A stretch of DNA of 64,000 nucleotides from Bacteroides ihuae (GCF_900104585.1 NZ_FNVX01000006.1:186001-250000), one strand, 5' to 3'; numbered from the stretch's first letter, positions 1-10,167 are shown. Numbers and translations: made by a program. Notes: generated from the sequence alone by a model not told the origin.

Positions 1-1
1 A

Positions 2-604
2 GGTAGCAAGGCAGACGAGCCAATCAATTATCGCCAAAAAATGTTTGCTCCTGATTATCTACATAAAAGTTTTGCTGCAGCTATCATCGTGAATTCAAAA
101 GGCGAAAAAAAAGCATTAGTGGCCGCAACTAAGGACTTACTCCCCAGGCATGTTGAGCAAACAAACGATGAACAGTCCTTTTTCCCGACCCCGCTACAAG
201 CATCTTTGCTTTTATTTATTATAGTAGTGGGAACTACCATCTATGACCTTAAGAAAAGGAAAAGTTCTCGCCCCCTGGATTTTATTCTTTTTCTTTCAGC
301 AGGTATTACCGGGTGCATTATTGCCTTTTTGGCATGTTTTTCAGAACACCCCACTGTCAGCCCTAATTATTTACTATTTATCTTCCATCCATTTCATCTT
401 TTGTGCTTACCATTTATACTAAGAATCGTGAAAATGAAGCGTAAAAGTTGGTACCATTTATTAAATCTTGCTGTTTTAACACTTTTTATACTGCTTTGGG
501 CAGTAATACCTCAGAGATTTGATTTAGCTGTATTACCTTTGGCCCTAAGTTTGCTAGTACGTTCTGGAAGCAACTCTATTTTAGCTTACAAAAAACATAA
601 ATGA
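2..604 (+). CDS. C-terminal part of a DUF4105-type (Lnb N-terminal domain) inner-membrane protein, 5' end outside the window
   Basis: The frame is open to the left edge, so the 5' end lies outside the window; the first ATG at 41 is internal. About 200 residues are visible: a short soluble stretch (YRQKMFAPDYL, then a segment ending near LLPRHVEQ) followed by four or more hydrophobic segments and a basic tail (YKKHK). The soluble part resembles the end of the DUF4105 domain found in Bacteroides membrane proteins; this is from memory of the family and is moderately sure. The stop codon overlaps the next start (ATGA, 601-604), so the two genes are translationally coupled and probably work together. 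It could instead be an unrelated polytopic protein. Confidence 0.6.
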   Translation, partial: GSKADEPINYRQKMFAPDYLHKSFAAAIIVNSKGEKKALVAATKDLLPRHVEQTNDEQSFFPTPLQASLLLFIIVVGTTIYDLKKRKSSRPLDFILFLSAGITGCIIAFLACFSEHPTVSPNYLLFIFHPFHLLCLPFILRIVKMKRKSWYHLLNLAVLTLFILLWAVIPQRFDLAVLPLALSLLVRSGSNSILAYKKHK

Positions 605-2178
605 AAGGACTTATAACCTCCATCATCACCGTCTTAACATTTACTGGGCTGCAAGCTCAGTCAGGGCCACCGACTCCAAAACTAATAGTTGGCCTAACTA
701 TAGACCAGTTGCGTACTGATTATTTAGAAGCCTTTTCTACATTATATGGTGACAAGGGATTCAAGCGATTATGGAAAGAAGGAAGGGTTTTTCGTAATGC
801 TGAGTTTCCGTTTATCGCTCCCGACCGTTCATCTGCAGTTGCAGCAATATATACGGGTACTACTCCATCAGTAAATGGTGTTATTGCTGACAATTGGCTC
901 GATATATCCACTTTACGGCCTAAGAGCAGTGTGGATGACCTTGCTTATATGGGCAACTATACGGATGAAAACACCTCACCTTCCCAACTGCTTACCTCAA
1001 CAGTTTCTGATGAATTAAAGATAGCAACACAAGGAAAGGCTTTAGTTTATGCCATTTCCCCTTTTCGAGAAACTGCCATTTTTGCAGCAGGCCACGCTGG
1101 CAATGGAGCATTTTGGCTTAACGAGAATACAGGCAAATGGGCAGGAACGACCTATTATAACGATTTCCCTTGGTGGGTAAGCCAATATAATGATAGAAAA
1201 GCACTTGATTTTCGAATAGCAAACATCACTTGGACTCCGGCACTTCCGATCGATAATTATAAGTATCTTACCACTGAATGGCCAAAAGAGACTTTTAAAT
1301 ACAGTTTTGACGACGCAAAAAAAAATAAATATAGAAAACTAATTGCCAGCCCATTCATTAATGATGAGGTAAATACTCTAGCCGAAGAATTCTTTAATGC
1401 TAGCACTATTGGAAGAGACGATATTACAGATTTATTATCGCTCACCTATTATGCTGGAAACTATGACCACAAAAGCACTCAAGAATGTGCTATAGAGATG
1501 CAAGACACTTATGTGAGACTTGACAGAAGTATAGCCAACTTACTTGACATGCTTGATCGAAAAATCGGTTTGCAAAATGTTCTCTTATTCATTACGTCAA
1601 CTGGATATACCGAACCTGAAGCCCCCGATTTGAACAAATATAAAATTCCAGGAGGAGAATTTTATTTAAATCGCTGCTCTGCTCTTCTTAATATGTTTTT
1701 GATGGCAACTTATGGCGAAGGACAATATGTTGAGTCATTCTACAATCAACAGATTTACCTAAATCATAAACTGATTGAGAAGAAATTACTTAATCTCTCG
1801 GATGTTCAAGAAAAAGCAGCCGATTTCCTCATGCAATTTAGTGGAGTCAATGAGGTTTATTCTTCACATCGCTTGTTGCTTGGTGCATGGACTCCTGATA
1901 TTCATAAAATAAGGAATTCATTCAATCGTAAACGTTCAGGAGACTTACTAATAGATGTGCTTCCCGGCTGGACGATTGTACAAGAACATCCTTCCGAAAG
2001 CAGGGTTGTCCGTACAGCAGATATTCCGGCTCCACTTATCTTCTTGGGTGCTTCTGTAAAGCCCGAAATGATTAATCTACCAACGACTATAGATCATATT
2101 GCTCCCACCCTATCACATATCATGAGAATACGGGCACCCAACGCCTGTAGCGCAAGCCCTTTTACCGACATCAGGTAA
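601..2178 (+). CDS. Alkaline-phosphatase-superfamily protein, probably catalytically inactive
   Basis: Secreted 525-residue protein: signal peptide (residues 1-20, ending LQAQ) and a fold recognisable as the PafA / type I phosphodiesterase branch of the alkaline phosphatase superfamily (GLTIDQLRTDYL at 31-42, AIYTGTTPS at 82-90, DTYVRLDRSIANLLDMLD at 302-319, DHIAPTLSHIMRI near 500). Compared with PafA as I remember it, D35 is kept. The nucleophile Thr position holds R76, the Asn position D97, the Lys/Arg pair F155 and E157, the metal ligand Asp N287, the Asp-His pair T334-G335, and the last His P476. It therefore looks like a pseudo-enzyme keeping the fold without the two-metal site. It is coupled to the upstream membrane protein through an ATGA overlap and lies just before secA. 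An envelope structural or binding role is inference. Confidence 0.75.
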   Translation: MKGLITSIITVLTFTGLQAQSGPPTPKLIVGLTIDQLRTDYLEAFSTLYGDKGFKRLWKEGRVFRNAEFPFIAPDRSSAVAAIYTGTTPSVNGVIADNWLDISTLRPKSSVDDLAYMGNYTDENTSPSQLLTSTVSDELKIATQGKALVYAISPFRETAIFAAGHAGNGAFWLNENTGKWAGTTYYNDFPWWVSQYNDRKALDFRIANITWTPALPIDNYKYLTTEWPKETFKYSFDDAKKNKYRKLIASPFINDEVNTLAEEFFNASTIGRDDITDLLSLTYYAGNYDHKSTQECAIEMQDTYVRLDRSIANLLDMLDRKIGLQNVLLFITSTGYTEPEAPDLNKYKIPGGEFYLNRCSALLNMFLMATYGEGQYVESFYNQQIYLNHKLIEKKLLNLSDVQEKAADFLMQFSGVNEVYSSHRLLLGAWTPDIHKIRNSFNRKRSGDLLIDVLPGWTIVQEHPSESRVVRTADIPAPLIFLGASVKPEMINLPTTIDHIAPTLSHIMRIRAPNACSASPFTDIR

Positions 2179-2230
2179 AGAACACTCCTAAAAAACGAGT
2201 AGCAAAGTACAATAAATCAGCATTTTAGTG

Positions 2231-2238
2231 TAACTTTG
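2231..2238 (+). promoter_or_regulatory. secA promoter, -7 box TAACTTTG
   Basis: Exact match to the Bacteroides -7 consensus TAnnTTTG, 46 bases before the secA ATG. A TTG codon in frame with secA lies inside this box, which argues against starting the protein there. Confidence 0.6.
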
Positions 2239-2283
2239 CGCACACTAATTTCCTTAGTAAATAATAAACAATATATAAATAGA

Positions 2284-5200
2284 ATGGGATTTAATGAATT
2301 TTTAAGCAAACTTATTGGCAATAAATCTTCGCGAGACATGAAAGATATTCAGCCATGGGTAGATAAGATTAAAGCTGCCTATCCAGAAGTTGCGCAATTA
2401 GACAATGATGCTCTGCGTGCCAAAACGGAAGAACTCAAAACATATATATACGAGTCGGCCAGTAACGAACGAGCAAAAGTAGAAAGTTTAAAAGCTGAGA
2501 CAGAGACTCTAGAGTTAGAGTTTCGTGAAGAGCATTTTATTCAAATAGACAAGGTCGAAAAAGATATTATTGAGATATATGAGAAGGCACTAGATGAAGT
2601 TCTACCTGTTGCATTCTCTATTGTAAAAGAAACAGCTAAGCGTTTCACTGAAAATGAAGAAATTGTTGTTACGGCAAATGACTTTGACCGTAAACTAGCT
2701 GCAACAAAAGATTTTGTACGCATAGAAGGTGAAAAAGCCATCTATCAAAACCATTGGATAGCCGGGGGAACGGAAGTAACATGGAATATGATACACTACG
2801 ATGTTCAGCTATTTGGTGGTGTTGTGCTACACAAAGGAAAGATAGCTGAAATGGCTACAGGTGAAGGTAAAACTCTTGTTGCTACCTTGCCAGTCTTTTT
2901 AAATGCTCTCACCGGTAATGGGGTGCACTTGATAACAGTTAATGATTACCTATCTAAACGCGACTCTGAATGGATGGGACCGCTTTATCAATTTCATGGA
3001 TTAAGCGTAGACTGCATAGACAAGCACCAACCTAATTCAGATGCCCGTCGCCAAGCTTATCTTGCCGACATCACTTTTGGAACCAATAATGAATTTGGGT
3101 TTGATTACCTTCGCGATAATATGGCTATCAGCCCTAAGGACCTTGTACAGCGTTCTCACAACTATAGCATTGTCGATGAAGTTGACTCCGTATTGATTGA
3201 TGACGCACGTACGCCACTCATCATTTCGGGTCCTATACCTAAAGGAGAAGATCAACTATTTGAATCTCTTCGTCCATTGGTGGAGAAACTAGTTGAGATT
3301 CAGAAAGCACTTGCAACCAAATACCTTGCAGATGCCAAAAGACTGATTGGTTCGAGCGATAAGAAAGAACAAGAAGAAGGCTATCTTGCATTATTCCGTA
3401 GTCACAAGGCACTCCCCAAAAACAAGGCACTCATCAAATATTCTAGCGAACAAGGAATCAAAGCCGGAATGCTAAAAACGGAAGAGACCTACATGGAACA
3501 AAATAACAAACGTATGCATGAGGCTACTGATCCACTGTACTTTGTTATTGATGAAAAGCTTAATAGCGTAGACCTTACTGATAAAGGCATTGATGTTATC
3601 ACTGGAAATTCAGAAGATCACACTCTTTTTGTTCTACCTGACATTACATCAGAGCTTTCGGCCTTGGAAAACGAAACCGATCTAACCGAAGAACAAAAGC
3701 TGGAGAAGAAAGATGCTATCATGACGAATTATGCCATCAAGTCAGAGCGTGTACATACAATTAACCAATTGCTGAAAGCGTATACGATGTTTGAGAAGGA
3801 CGATGAGTACGTTGTGATTGACGGACAGGTGAAAATTGTAGATGAACAGACAGGTCGTATTATGGAAGGACGTCGTTACTCAGACGGTTTGCATCAAGCA
3901 ATTGAAGCCAAAGAACGGGTAAAGGTAGAGGCTGCCACTCAAACGTTTGCCACTATCACACTGCAGAACTACTTCCGTATGTATCACAAATTATCTGGTA
4001 TGACGGGTACTGCTGAGACTGAAGCAGGTGAACTCTGGGACATCTATAAATTAGATGTTGTCGTTATTCCAACGAATCGAGCTATCTCTCGTATCGACAT
4101 GAATGACCGCGTATACAAAACTAAACGCGAAAAGTATAAAGCTGTAATTGAAGAGATAGAACAATTAGTCGCTGCCGGTCGCCCGGTATTAGTGGGTACC
4201 ACATCAGTTGAGATTTCTGAGATGCTCAGCAAAATGCTTACCATGCGTAAGGTTGAGCACAATGTACTGAATGCCAAGCTACATCAGAAAGAAGCCGATA
4301 TTGTGGCCAAAGCCGGTCTAAAAGGAATTGTAACCATTGCGACTAACATGGCTGGTCGTGGTACAGACATCAAGCTCAGCACTGAAGTAAAGGCAGCAGG
4401 TGGTTTAGCTATCATTGGTACAGAGCGCCACGAATCTCGTCGTGTCGACCGCCAGTTGCGTGGTCGTGCCGGTCGTCAGGGAGATCCAGGATCGTCCGTA
4501 TTCTTTATTTCATTAGAAGATGATTTGATGCGTCTTTTCTCTTCCGACCGCATTGCCAGCGTGATGGATAGACTTGGTTTCCAAGAAGGAGAAATGATTG
4601 AACATAAAATGATCTCTAATTCTATTGAACGTGCACAGAAAAAGGTAGAAGAAAATAACTTTGGTATACGTAAACGCTTACTAGAGTATGACGATGTTAT
4701 GAATAAGCAGCGTACCGTTGTATACACTAAGCGTCGCCATGCATTGATTGGCGAACGCATCGGTATGGATATCGTTAATATGATTTGGGACCGTTGCGCA
4801 GCTGCCATTGAAAGCGGAGATTATGAAGGCTGTCAGATGGAGCTACTCCAAACATTAGCTATGGAAACGCCTTTCACTGAAGATGAATTCCGCAATGCGA
4901 AAAAAGAGGAACTTGCCAACAAGACATTTGATATTGCCATGGCAAACTTCAAGCGCAAAGCAGAACGTTTAGCCCAGATAGCTTTCCCTGTCATTAAGCA
5001 AGTATATGAGAATCAGGGACATATGTACGAAAACATATTGATTCCAGTTACCGATGGAGCAAGAATGTATAACATCTCGTGCAACCTGAAAAAAGCCTAT
5101 GAAAGTGAATGTAAAGAAGTTGTTAACGCTTTCGAAAAATCAGTTTTACTCCATGTTATCGATGATGCTTGGAAGGAGAACTTACGCGAACTTGATGAAT

Positions 5201-5577
5201 TGAAACATTCTGTTCAGAATGCTAGCTATGAGCAAAAAGATCCATTGTTAATCTACAAACTAGAATCGGTAACTTTGTTTGACACAATGGTCAACAAGAT
5301 TAACAACCAGACAATTTCGATTCTGATGAGAGGGCAAATTCCTGTTCAGGAACCAGAACAATTGCGCCAAGCTACACCAGAACAACGACAAGACATGAGC
5401 AAATATCGCGAAGAAAAACGCGATTTATCTGATCCTAACCAACAAGCTGCTGCCCAGCAAGACACTCGCGAAGTAAAGCGCGAGCCTGTACGTGCAGAAA
5501 AAACTGTTGGTCGGAATGATCCTTGCCCTTGTGGAAGCGGCAAAAAATACAAAAATTGCCACGGACGCAACGAGTAA
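2284..5577 (+). CDS. secA: Preprotein translocase ATPase SecA
   Basis: Motor ATPase that drives unfolded preproteins through SecYEG. The start is the ATG at 2284 ([14 protein letters not shown]), giving 1,097 residues; an in-frame TTG 48 bases upstream lies in the promoter and has no family support. Visible motifs: Walker A MATGEGKT at 190-197, Walker [15 protein letters not shown] near 297-310, the preprotein cross-linking region, [12 protein letters not shown] and [16 protein letters not shown] of the second ATPase domain. The C-terminal zinc-binding SEC-C tail ([18 protein letters not shown]) follows a Gln/Glu-rich linker. It is longer than E. coli SecA because of an insertion around residues 335-430, typical of Bacteroidota. 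It is single-copy here with its own promoter and terminator. Confidence 0.98.
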   Translation: MGFNEFLSKLIGNKSSRDMKDIQPWVDKIKAAYPEVAQLDNDALRAKTEELKTYIYESASNERAKVESLKAETETLELEFREEHFIQIDKVEKDIIEIYEKALDEVLPVAFSIVKETAKRFTENEEIVVTANDFDRKLAATKDFVRIEGEKAIYQNHWIAGGTEVTWNMIHYDVQLFGGVVLHKGKIAEMATGEGKTLVATLPVFLNALTGNGVHLITVNDYLSKRDSEWMGPLYQFHGLSVDCIDKHQPNSDARRQAYLADITFGTNNEFGFDYLRDNMAISPKDLVQRSHNYSIVDEVDSVLIDDARTPLIISGPIPKGEDQLFESLRPLVEKLVEIQKALATKYLADAKRLIGSSDKKEQEEGYLALFRSHKALPKNKALIKYSSEQGIKAGMLKTEETYMEQNNKRMHEATDPLYFVIDEKLNSVDLTDKGIDVITGNSEDHTLFVLPDITSELSALENETDLTEEQKLEKKDAIMTNYAIKSERVHTINQLLKAYTMFEKDDEYVVIDGQVKIVDEQTGRIMEGRRYSDGLHQAIEAKERVKVEAATQTFATITLQNYFRMYHKLSGMTGTAETEAGELWDIYKLDVVVIPTNRAISRIDMNDRVYKTKREKYKAVIEEIEQLVAAGRPVLVGTTSVEISEMLSKMLTMRKVEHNVLNAKLHQKEADIVAKAGLKGIVTIATNMAGRGTDIKLSTEVKAAGGLAIIGTERHESRRVDRQLRGRAGRQGDPGSSVFFISLEDDLMRLFSSDRIASVMDRLGFQEGEMIEHKMISNSIERAQKKVEENNFGIRKRLLEYDDVMNKQRTVVYTKRRHALIGERIGMDIVNMIWDRCAAAIESGDYEGCQMELLQTLAMETPFTEDEFRNAKKEELANKTFDIAMANFKRKAERLAQIAFPVIKQVYENQGHMYENILIPVTDGARMYNISCNLKKAYESECKEVVNAFEKSVLLHVIDDAWKENLRELDELKHSVQNASYEQKDPLLIYKLESVTLFDTMVNKINNQTISILMRGQIPVQEPEQLRQATPEQRQDMSKYREEKRDLSDPNQQAAAQQDTREVKREPVRAEKTVGRNDPCPCGSGKKYKNCHGRNE

Positions 5578-5598
5578 ATAAGAACATTATCCCAAGAG

Positions 5599-5631
5599 AA
5601 CCTCAGCACAAACGTGTCTGAGGTTTTTTTA
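5599..5631 (+). terminator. Rho-independent terminator after secA
   Basis: Inverted repeat AACCTCAG...CTGAGGTT directly followed by a run of T, 21 bases after the secA stop codon. Confidence 0.85.
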
Positions 5632-5655
5632 TAGAAAGATTCATTCCTTTTAACA

Positions 5656-5684
5656 TTGGAGTTATCATAAAAATAGTATTTTTG
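5656..5684 (+). promoter_or_regulatory. Promoter of the DUF6340 gene: TTG (5656-5658) and TATTTTTG (5677-5684)
   Basis: The -7 box matches TAnnTTTG exactly and a TTG -33 element sits 18 bases upstream. The -7 box ends 26 bases before the start codon. Confidence 0.6.
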
Positions 5685-5710
5685 TCAATTAAGATAAAGA
5701 AAACAGAACT

Positions 5711-6814
5711 ATGGCAAAATATTCCTATCTATTTATCCTGACGCTTATTCTAGTTTTAGGCTCTTGCCAGACGATAGAACAATTGTCAATAGACTATATG
5801 GTTCCTGCTGATATCAGCTTCCCCTCAACATTAAAGCGAGTGGCAATCGTGAACAATGTAAGTCCTAACTACGATAATAAGATAATTATCGAATCTAAAA
5901 AAAGCACTCTTCCGAAAGAAAATGAGCTAAAACGTGCAGTTACTTATGATAATGGGACCCCTTCTGTCACAACAGAATCCTTAGCCAAGACATTATCCAA
6001 AGCCAACTATTTTGACGAAGTGGTTATTTGTGACTCTGCTTTACGAGCGAAAGATATCTTGCCACGTGAAGCCACCCTTAGCAAAGAAGAAGTACAAAAG
6101 TTGGCGGAAAACCTAGATGTTGATGTAATTATCTCACTTGAGAACATACAACTAAAAGCAGTTAGAGCCATTAATTTCATACCTGAATTGGGAATATTTC
6201 AAGGTACAACAGATGCAAAAGTCTATCCAACGATAAAGGTTTATCTCCCTTCACGCAAAGGCCCCATGGTGACCATCAACACCAATGATAGCATCTATTG
6301 GGAAGAGACAGGGAGAACTGAAGCCTATGTACTTAACCGCATGATTAGTGATAAAGAGCTAATAAAAGAATCATCTGATTTTGCCGGAACAATCCCAGTT
6401 AAATATCTTGCTCCTTATTGGAAGACAGCGAATCGTTTCATTTACAGTAGTGGCTCAATAGAGATGCGTGACGCTGCCATATATGTACGTGAGAAATCAT
6501 GGGAGAAAGCTCTACCCTTGTGGGAGAAAGCGTATCAATCAAAAAACGAGAAACAACAAATGCGTTCTGCGCTCAACATCGCTCTATATTATGAAATGAA
6601 AGACAGCATCGAAGAATCTGAAAGATGGGCATTAAAAGCGCAAAAAATTGCTCGAAAAGTAGAGAAAGTAGATAACAAGCTAAAAGATAAACTGAACCTG
6701 GACCGTATGCCTAATTACTACTTCATCAGCCTTTATGTAGGCGAATTACAAGAAAGAATTAGCAACTTACCTAAGTTAAGCGTTCAAATGGGCCGATTTA
6801 ATGATGATTTTTAG
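5711..6814 (+). CDS. DUF6340 family lipoprotein with TPR-like C-terminal half
   Basis: Predicted envelope lipoprotein of 367 residues: signal peptide with lipobox VLGSC, lipidated Cys19. The N-terminal half (KRVAIVNN near 38; LAENLDVDVIISLENIQLKA near 135-155) looks like an alpha/beta domain of the kind seen in DUF6340 proteins. The C-terminal third (residues 255-345) is helical, with repeats such as WEKALPLWEKAYQSKNEKQ, resembling tetratricopeptide units. The function is not known to me. It is monocistronic, with its own promoter and a start well placed behind the -7 box. The family name is from recognition of the N-terminal pattern; a generic TPR lipoprotein is the alternative. Confidence 0.75.
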   Translation: MAKYSYLFILTLILVLGSCQTIEQLSIDYMVPADISFPSTLKRVAIVNNVSPNYDNKIIIESKKSTLPKENELKRAVTYDNGTPSVTTESLAKTLSKANYFDEVVICDSALRAKDILPREATLSKEEVQKLAENLDVDVIISLENIQLKAVRAINFIPELGIFQGTTDAKVYPTIKVYLPSRKGPMVTINTNDSIYWEETGRTEAYVLNRMISDKELIKESSDFAGTIPVKYLAPYWKTANRFIYSSGSIEMRDAAIYVREKSWEKALPLWEKAYQSKNEKQQMRSALNIALYYEMKDSIEESERWALKAQKIARKVEKVDNKLKDKLNLDRMPNYYFISLYVGELQERISNLPKLSVQMGRFNDDF

Positions 6815-6845
6815 GCAAATGATGCACAAGTATTTGTTTTTTTTA

Positions 6846-6853
6846 TACCTTTG
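6846..6853 (+). promoter_or_regulatory. -7 promoter box TACCTTTG for the acidic orphan gene
   Basis: Exact match to TAnnTTTG, 24 bases before the ATG at 6878 and behind a T-rich tract. No clear -33 element at the usual distance. Confidence 0.5.
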
Positions 6854-6877
6854 ATTCAGAATAAATGAGAAAATCTT

Positions 6878-7324
6878 ATGAAACTTAGTCAACAATCGCA
6901 ATCTTTAATTGAATCGGCTATCCAAAAAGCAGTAAGTAAGTATACATGCAACTGCGATCAAACCATCGTGACAGATATCCACTTCCAGCCGAATCAAAAT
7001 TCCGGCGAGTTAATTATCTTCGATGATGAAGATGAGGAATTAGCCTGCATTACTGTTGACGAATGGATGACTTACGAAAGTAATGATTTCAATGAGCACA
7101 CAGAGAGAGTGTTGCGCACACTACTCTGCAAAATGAGAGATGCCGGAACCTTTGAAAATTTGACAATTCTAAGCCCCTACTCTTTTGTTTTAGTAGATGA
7201 AGATAAAGAGACTTTAGCCGAATTGCTTCTTATTGATGATGATACAGTTTTAGTAAACAGTCAACTACTAGAAGGATTAGATGAAGAGTTGGACAATTTC
7301 TTGAAAGATCTTTTGAGTAACTAA
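6878..7324 (+). CDS. Conserved-looking acidic cytosolic protein of unknown function
   Basis: 148 residues, no signal peptide or membrane segment, strongly acidic, with Asp/Glu clusters (IIFDDEDEE, LLIDDDTV, LDEELDNFLKDLL). A short Cys pair (YTCNCDQT at residues 22-29) lies near the N-terminus. I do not recognise the family. It is real by its good start behind a promoter box and normal coding texture. It lies after the DUF6340 gene with a 63-base gap and ends where the convergent beta-helix gene region begins. It may be a small regulatory or binding protein, but nothing in the sequence fixes a role. Confidence 0.75.
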   Translation: MKLSQQSQSLIESAIQKAVSKYTCNCDQTIVTDIHFQPNQNSGELIIFDDEDEELACITVDEWMTYESNDFNEHTERVLRTLLCKMRDAGTFENLTILSPYSFVLVDEDKETLAELLLIDDDTVLVNSQLLEGLDEELDNFLKDLLSN

Positions 7325-7488
7325 AACCTCACCACTATTTTTCGCTCTCCATCTATTCATATTATAACAAAGTTCACTAGTCTAAACCTATAACCAAAAT
7401 AGTTTTTTCACTTCTAATCAGATTAGTGAGTCTCCAAATGTTTAGATTTCAGAGCACCCCTCACAAGCCTCCTAAGAGGGGGGTATTG

Positions 7489-7554
7489 AATTCACTATTT
7501 CAGCGTGCTTAATTCACTATTTCAACACGTTGAAGTTTAAACTTCCATCTTCAA
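7489..7554. repeat. Degenerate tandem repeat, period 22 bp, three units
   Basis: AATTCACTATTTCA begins at 7489 and again at 7511, exactly 22 bases apart; a more diverged third unit starts at 7533. It lies in the 269-base gap between convergent genes. The rest of that gap holds a small inverted repeat (CTAATC-A-GATTAG near 7417-7429) and a C-rich/G-rich stretch (7455-7483) that may pair as a terminator. Confidence 0.55.
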
Positions 7555-7593
7555 GACAGTATTCGTAAATAATAATGAGTAAAAGTCCAAAAG

Positions 7594-10125
7594 TTAATCT
7601 TTCCATTCTATCTTTATCCAATGTAGCATTATAGCACTTCCTCCGACAGAACCAGTATTCAGTACACCTGTCCCCCCAAAAACATTTGAGACTATATTTG
7701 CTTGTAGATCAACCTGCGGCTTTAAGCCTGAATGAGACAATTCTATTGAGTTGGCCGACGTCTCAACATGAACTTTCATCAAATTATTCACTACACTAAG
7801 CATAATGGTGCAGTTCGTACGAAAACAAGTAGATGATACCGAATCACTTATAGGGACAGCTATTCCTTTATCATATTTCATTAACACAAAATCTACCGCT
7901 TTATCAAACTTCGTTGTACGGATAATCCGCAAGGCATAACCTGAGAGAGTTTTTGAGTCAAATTTTATATAAATATCCATGTATTGTCCGGTAGCGCTAC
8001 CGAAACCTTGTCCAGCTGTCTTACAAGGATCCACATTCAAAACGACAGACATATCATTGCATTCTCGTCGAGCAGGAGTATAAAGCAATCGGGCTCCCTT
8101 CGTTGCCTGCAATAATCCAGTGCCTTTTGCCCCATCCACACCTCTACCATACTTCCAAGCGTTTATAGCATTCGGTTCCCACTTATATTCTTGTGTATCA
8201 AGTGGCTTATAGGCATCGATTTTCCAGAAGCCTGGAAGTATATCTGGTTGATATGTTACTGGGAAATTTTGAAAATCAGTATAATAAGACTTCTCCAGCA
8301 TCGCTTCTTCCAATATAGGAACGGAAGTTATAGCCTTTTCTTCCTTACCCGCATGGCAACGCAAATGTTTAGGCGAAACAGTTACCATTATATAATATCC
8401 CGCATCTGCTAGCGATAAATTATAAACACGTTGCGGTTTATTGAGGCGTGATACCGACACGGGCACTGCCCCAGTCCCCTTAGCATCTTTACATCGATAC
8501 CAAGTTACAAGTGACTCATCTGCACGATCTCCAATCGAAAGCGTATAGTCTACATACAACAAACCTTTTTCCTTCATCACAATCTTGGGCAGAGTAATAA
8601 ATTCAGGAGCCATCAAATAACGAGGGGATACAGTGAGCACACTAGCTGATTCCAATCCCGATAGCGTAGAAGCAACTACAACGACCTTCTTTGTTTCATC
8701 ATTTTCATTTGTCCCGATCACCTCGCATGAAGTATCTTTCAGCTCGATTAGTTTAACGAACGAACGAGATTCTGGTGATAGGGACCATGAAATATCTTCA
8801 TTTTTGTGCATCAAAGAGCTAAATCGCTTCACCTCAGCATTCAGTTTCACCCTCGACACTCCCGATTCTATTTCAAAATTCCGAGGAGAAATCCGTAGCA
8901 TCGTAGGAATCTTAGACAAATCTCTATTGATCAATTTTGAAGCAGCTAGCACCGCATGCTTCACTCCCATAGGATCCCATTCATCATCTCCACGAAGGAG
9001 ATTATATGTATTATAAACAACTTTTCCTTTATAGACTATTCGATAAGCATTTAGCAACTGCTTACCCTTCATATCCACAGTCAGCCAGGGTTTGTCAGCA
9101 CTAATAAGAAGAGGCTTACCATTAAGTGACACATTATATTGATAGCTACGTAAATCATCTGTAGGGTCTTGCGTCCAAGCCACATGAAGTGGGTCGGAAG
9201 TAAAAAAGCGGCTATCTACTATTGCCACCGGACTACCCACCTTTGTCAGATACTGTTTTTGTTTCGTCTGCACATCAAAGTCACAATTCAGAAAAACAGC
9301 TCCCGTACCTTGGGTACTATAAAAAGGTTTCGAGCTAAGCAAGGTCAATCTACAATCCAAAAACACTCCCGTGCCGCACAATGCATCATCTGTACATTCA
9401 AAATAACATTGATGGAACAACACCCGTCTGCCACCCACTAACGGACAAGAGTTCAGCCGGCTAATAAATCGAGAGTTGCGTGCCACAATCTTATCACCCT
9501 CACAGATAGCCAATTGGGCCTGTACAATAGCCGCTGCACGCTTCTTACGATTCAACTTCGAGAGCAGTGGAAAGTTAAGGTCTACATTACAATAATTCCC
9601 CATCGTTAAATTCTCCACACACAAGCCATCACCAATAAAATGGAACATGGTAAAATTACCCACCGCACCTTGTGTCTGCCCGCGGTTACTTGCTAATACC
9701 ACATTCTGTGGTTGATCAGTTAGTCCAAATATTTTCAACCAGTTACATGTTACTTCCACCCCATAAGGAGTATCTCCTGTCAGTGGTTTACGTACGCCCA
9801 AATCATCTGGATTATCAACCCAATACACATAAGGTGCCAAATAAAGTGTCATCTGCTTCTCTGGTGTTCCATCTTCTAGCGTCTTTATTGCCTCATTTAT
9901 TGAGTTAAACACAAACGGGTAATTCAGCACTTCCGCATCCGAAAGTTGCCCATCTACAAAAAAGTTATTTTCATCTAGTTCTATTTTCTTTCCTTTGTAA
10001 ATGAGATAGCTACCACCAAAGTAGATGGGGTTTTCTTTATCTAACGATTGATAGCCCTCCACTCCTTGTGCCGGCAAAAAAGAAGAAGTAGAAATAAGCA
10101 GTAAAATCAGAAACGTATTTTTCAT
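7594..10125 (-). CDS. Secreted right-handed beta-helix (pectin-lyase-like fold) protein with C-terminal beta-sandwich
   Basis: 843 residues with signal peptide (ends FLPAQG). Residues about 60-330 show a pectinesterase-like layout: SINEAIKTLEDGTPEKQMTL, followed by repeated short strand patterns (NLTMGNYCNVDL, ARNSRFISRLNSCPLVGG, FHQCYFECTDDALCG, FLNCDFDV) typical of a parallel beta-helix. A middle region (about 400-620) looks like stacked immunoglobulin-like modules. The last 200 residues (YYTDFQNFP...; DIYIKFDSKTLSGYALRII) look like a concanavalin-type sandwich. It may be a polysaccharide lyase or esterase acting on pectic or host glycans, but I cannot place it in a numbered family. It stands alone, 25 kb from the pectin locus, behind a minus-strand TATATTTG box. 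Confidence 0.7.
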   Translation of the reverse strand: MKNTFLILLLISTSSFLPAQGVEGYQSLDKENPIYFGGSYLIYKGKKIELDENNFFVDGQLSDAEVLNYPFVFNSINEAIKTLEDGTPEKQMTLYLAPYVYWVDNPDDLGVRKPLTGDTPYGVEVTCNWLKIFGLTDQPQNVVLASNRGQTQGAVGNFTMFHFIGDGLCVENLTMGNYCNVDLNFPLLSKLNRKKRAAAIVQAQLAICEGDKIVARNSRFISRLNSCPLVGGRRVLFHQCYFECTDDALCGTGVFLDCRLTLLSSKPFYSTQGTGAVFLNCDFDVQTKQKQYLTKVGSPVAIVDSRFFTSDPLHVAWTQDPTDDLRSYQYNVSLNGKPLLISADKPWLTVDMKGKQLLNAYRIVYKGKVVYNTYNLLRGDDEWDPMGVKHAVLAASKLINRDLSKIPTMLRISPRNFEIESGVSRVKLNAEVKRFSSLMHKNEDISWSLSPESRSFVKLIELKDTSCEVIGTNENDETKKVVVVASTLSGLESASVLTVSPRYLMAPEFITLPKIVMKEKGLLYVDYTLSIGDRADESLVTWYRCKDAKGTGAVPVSVSRLNKPQRVYNLSLADAGYYIMVTVSPKHLRCHAGKEEKAITSVPILEEAMLEKSYYTDFQNFPVTYQPDILPGFWKIDAYKPLDTQEYKWEPNAINAWKYGRGVDGAKGTGLLQATKGARLLYTPARRECNDMSVVLNVDPCKTAGQGFGSATGQYMDIYIKFDSKTLSGYALRIIRTTKFDKAVDFVLMKYDKGIAVPISDSVSSTCFRTNCTIMLSVVNNLMKVHVETSANSIELSHSGLKPQVDLQANIVSNVFGGTGVLNTGSVGGSAIMLHWIKIEWKD

Positions 10126-10152
10126 GAGTTGAGTATAGATGCATTAACAAAA

Positions 10153-10160
10153 CAAATATA
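10153..10160 (-). promoter_or_regulatory. -7 promoter box TATATTTG for the beta-helix protein
   Basis: Minus-strand match to TAnnTTTG, 27 bases before the start codon at 10125. Confidence 0.5.
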
Positions 10161-10167
10161 GAAAAAA

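Noticed and set aside
2236..2283. N-terminal extension of SecA from a TTG codon
   Set aside because: The codon lies inside the TAACTTTG promoter box and the added residues do not look like SecA; ATG 2284 gives the normal N-terminus.
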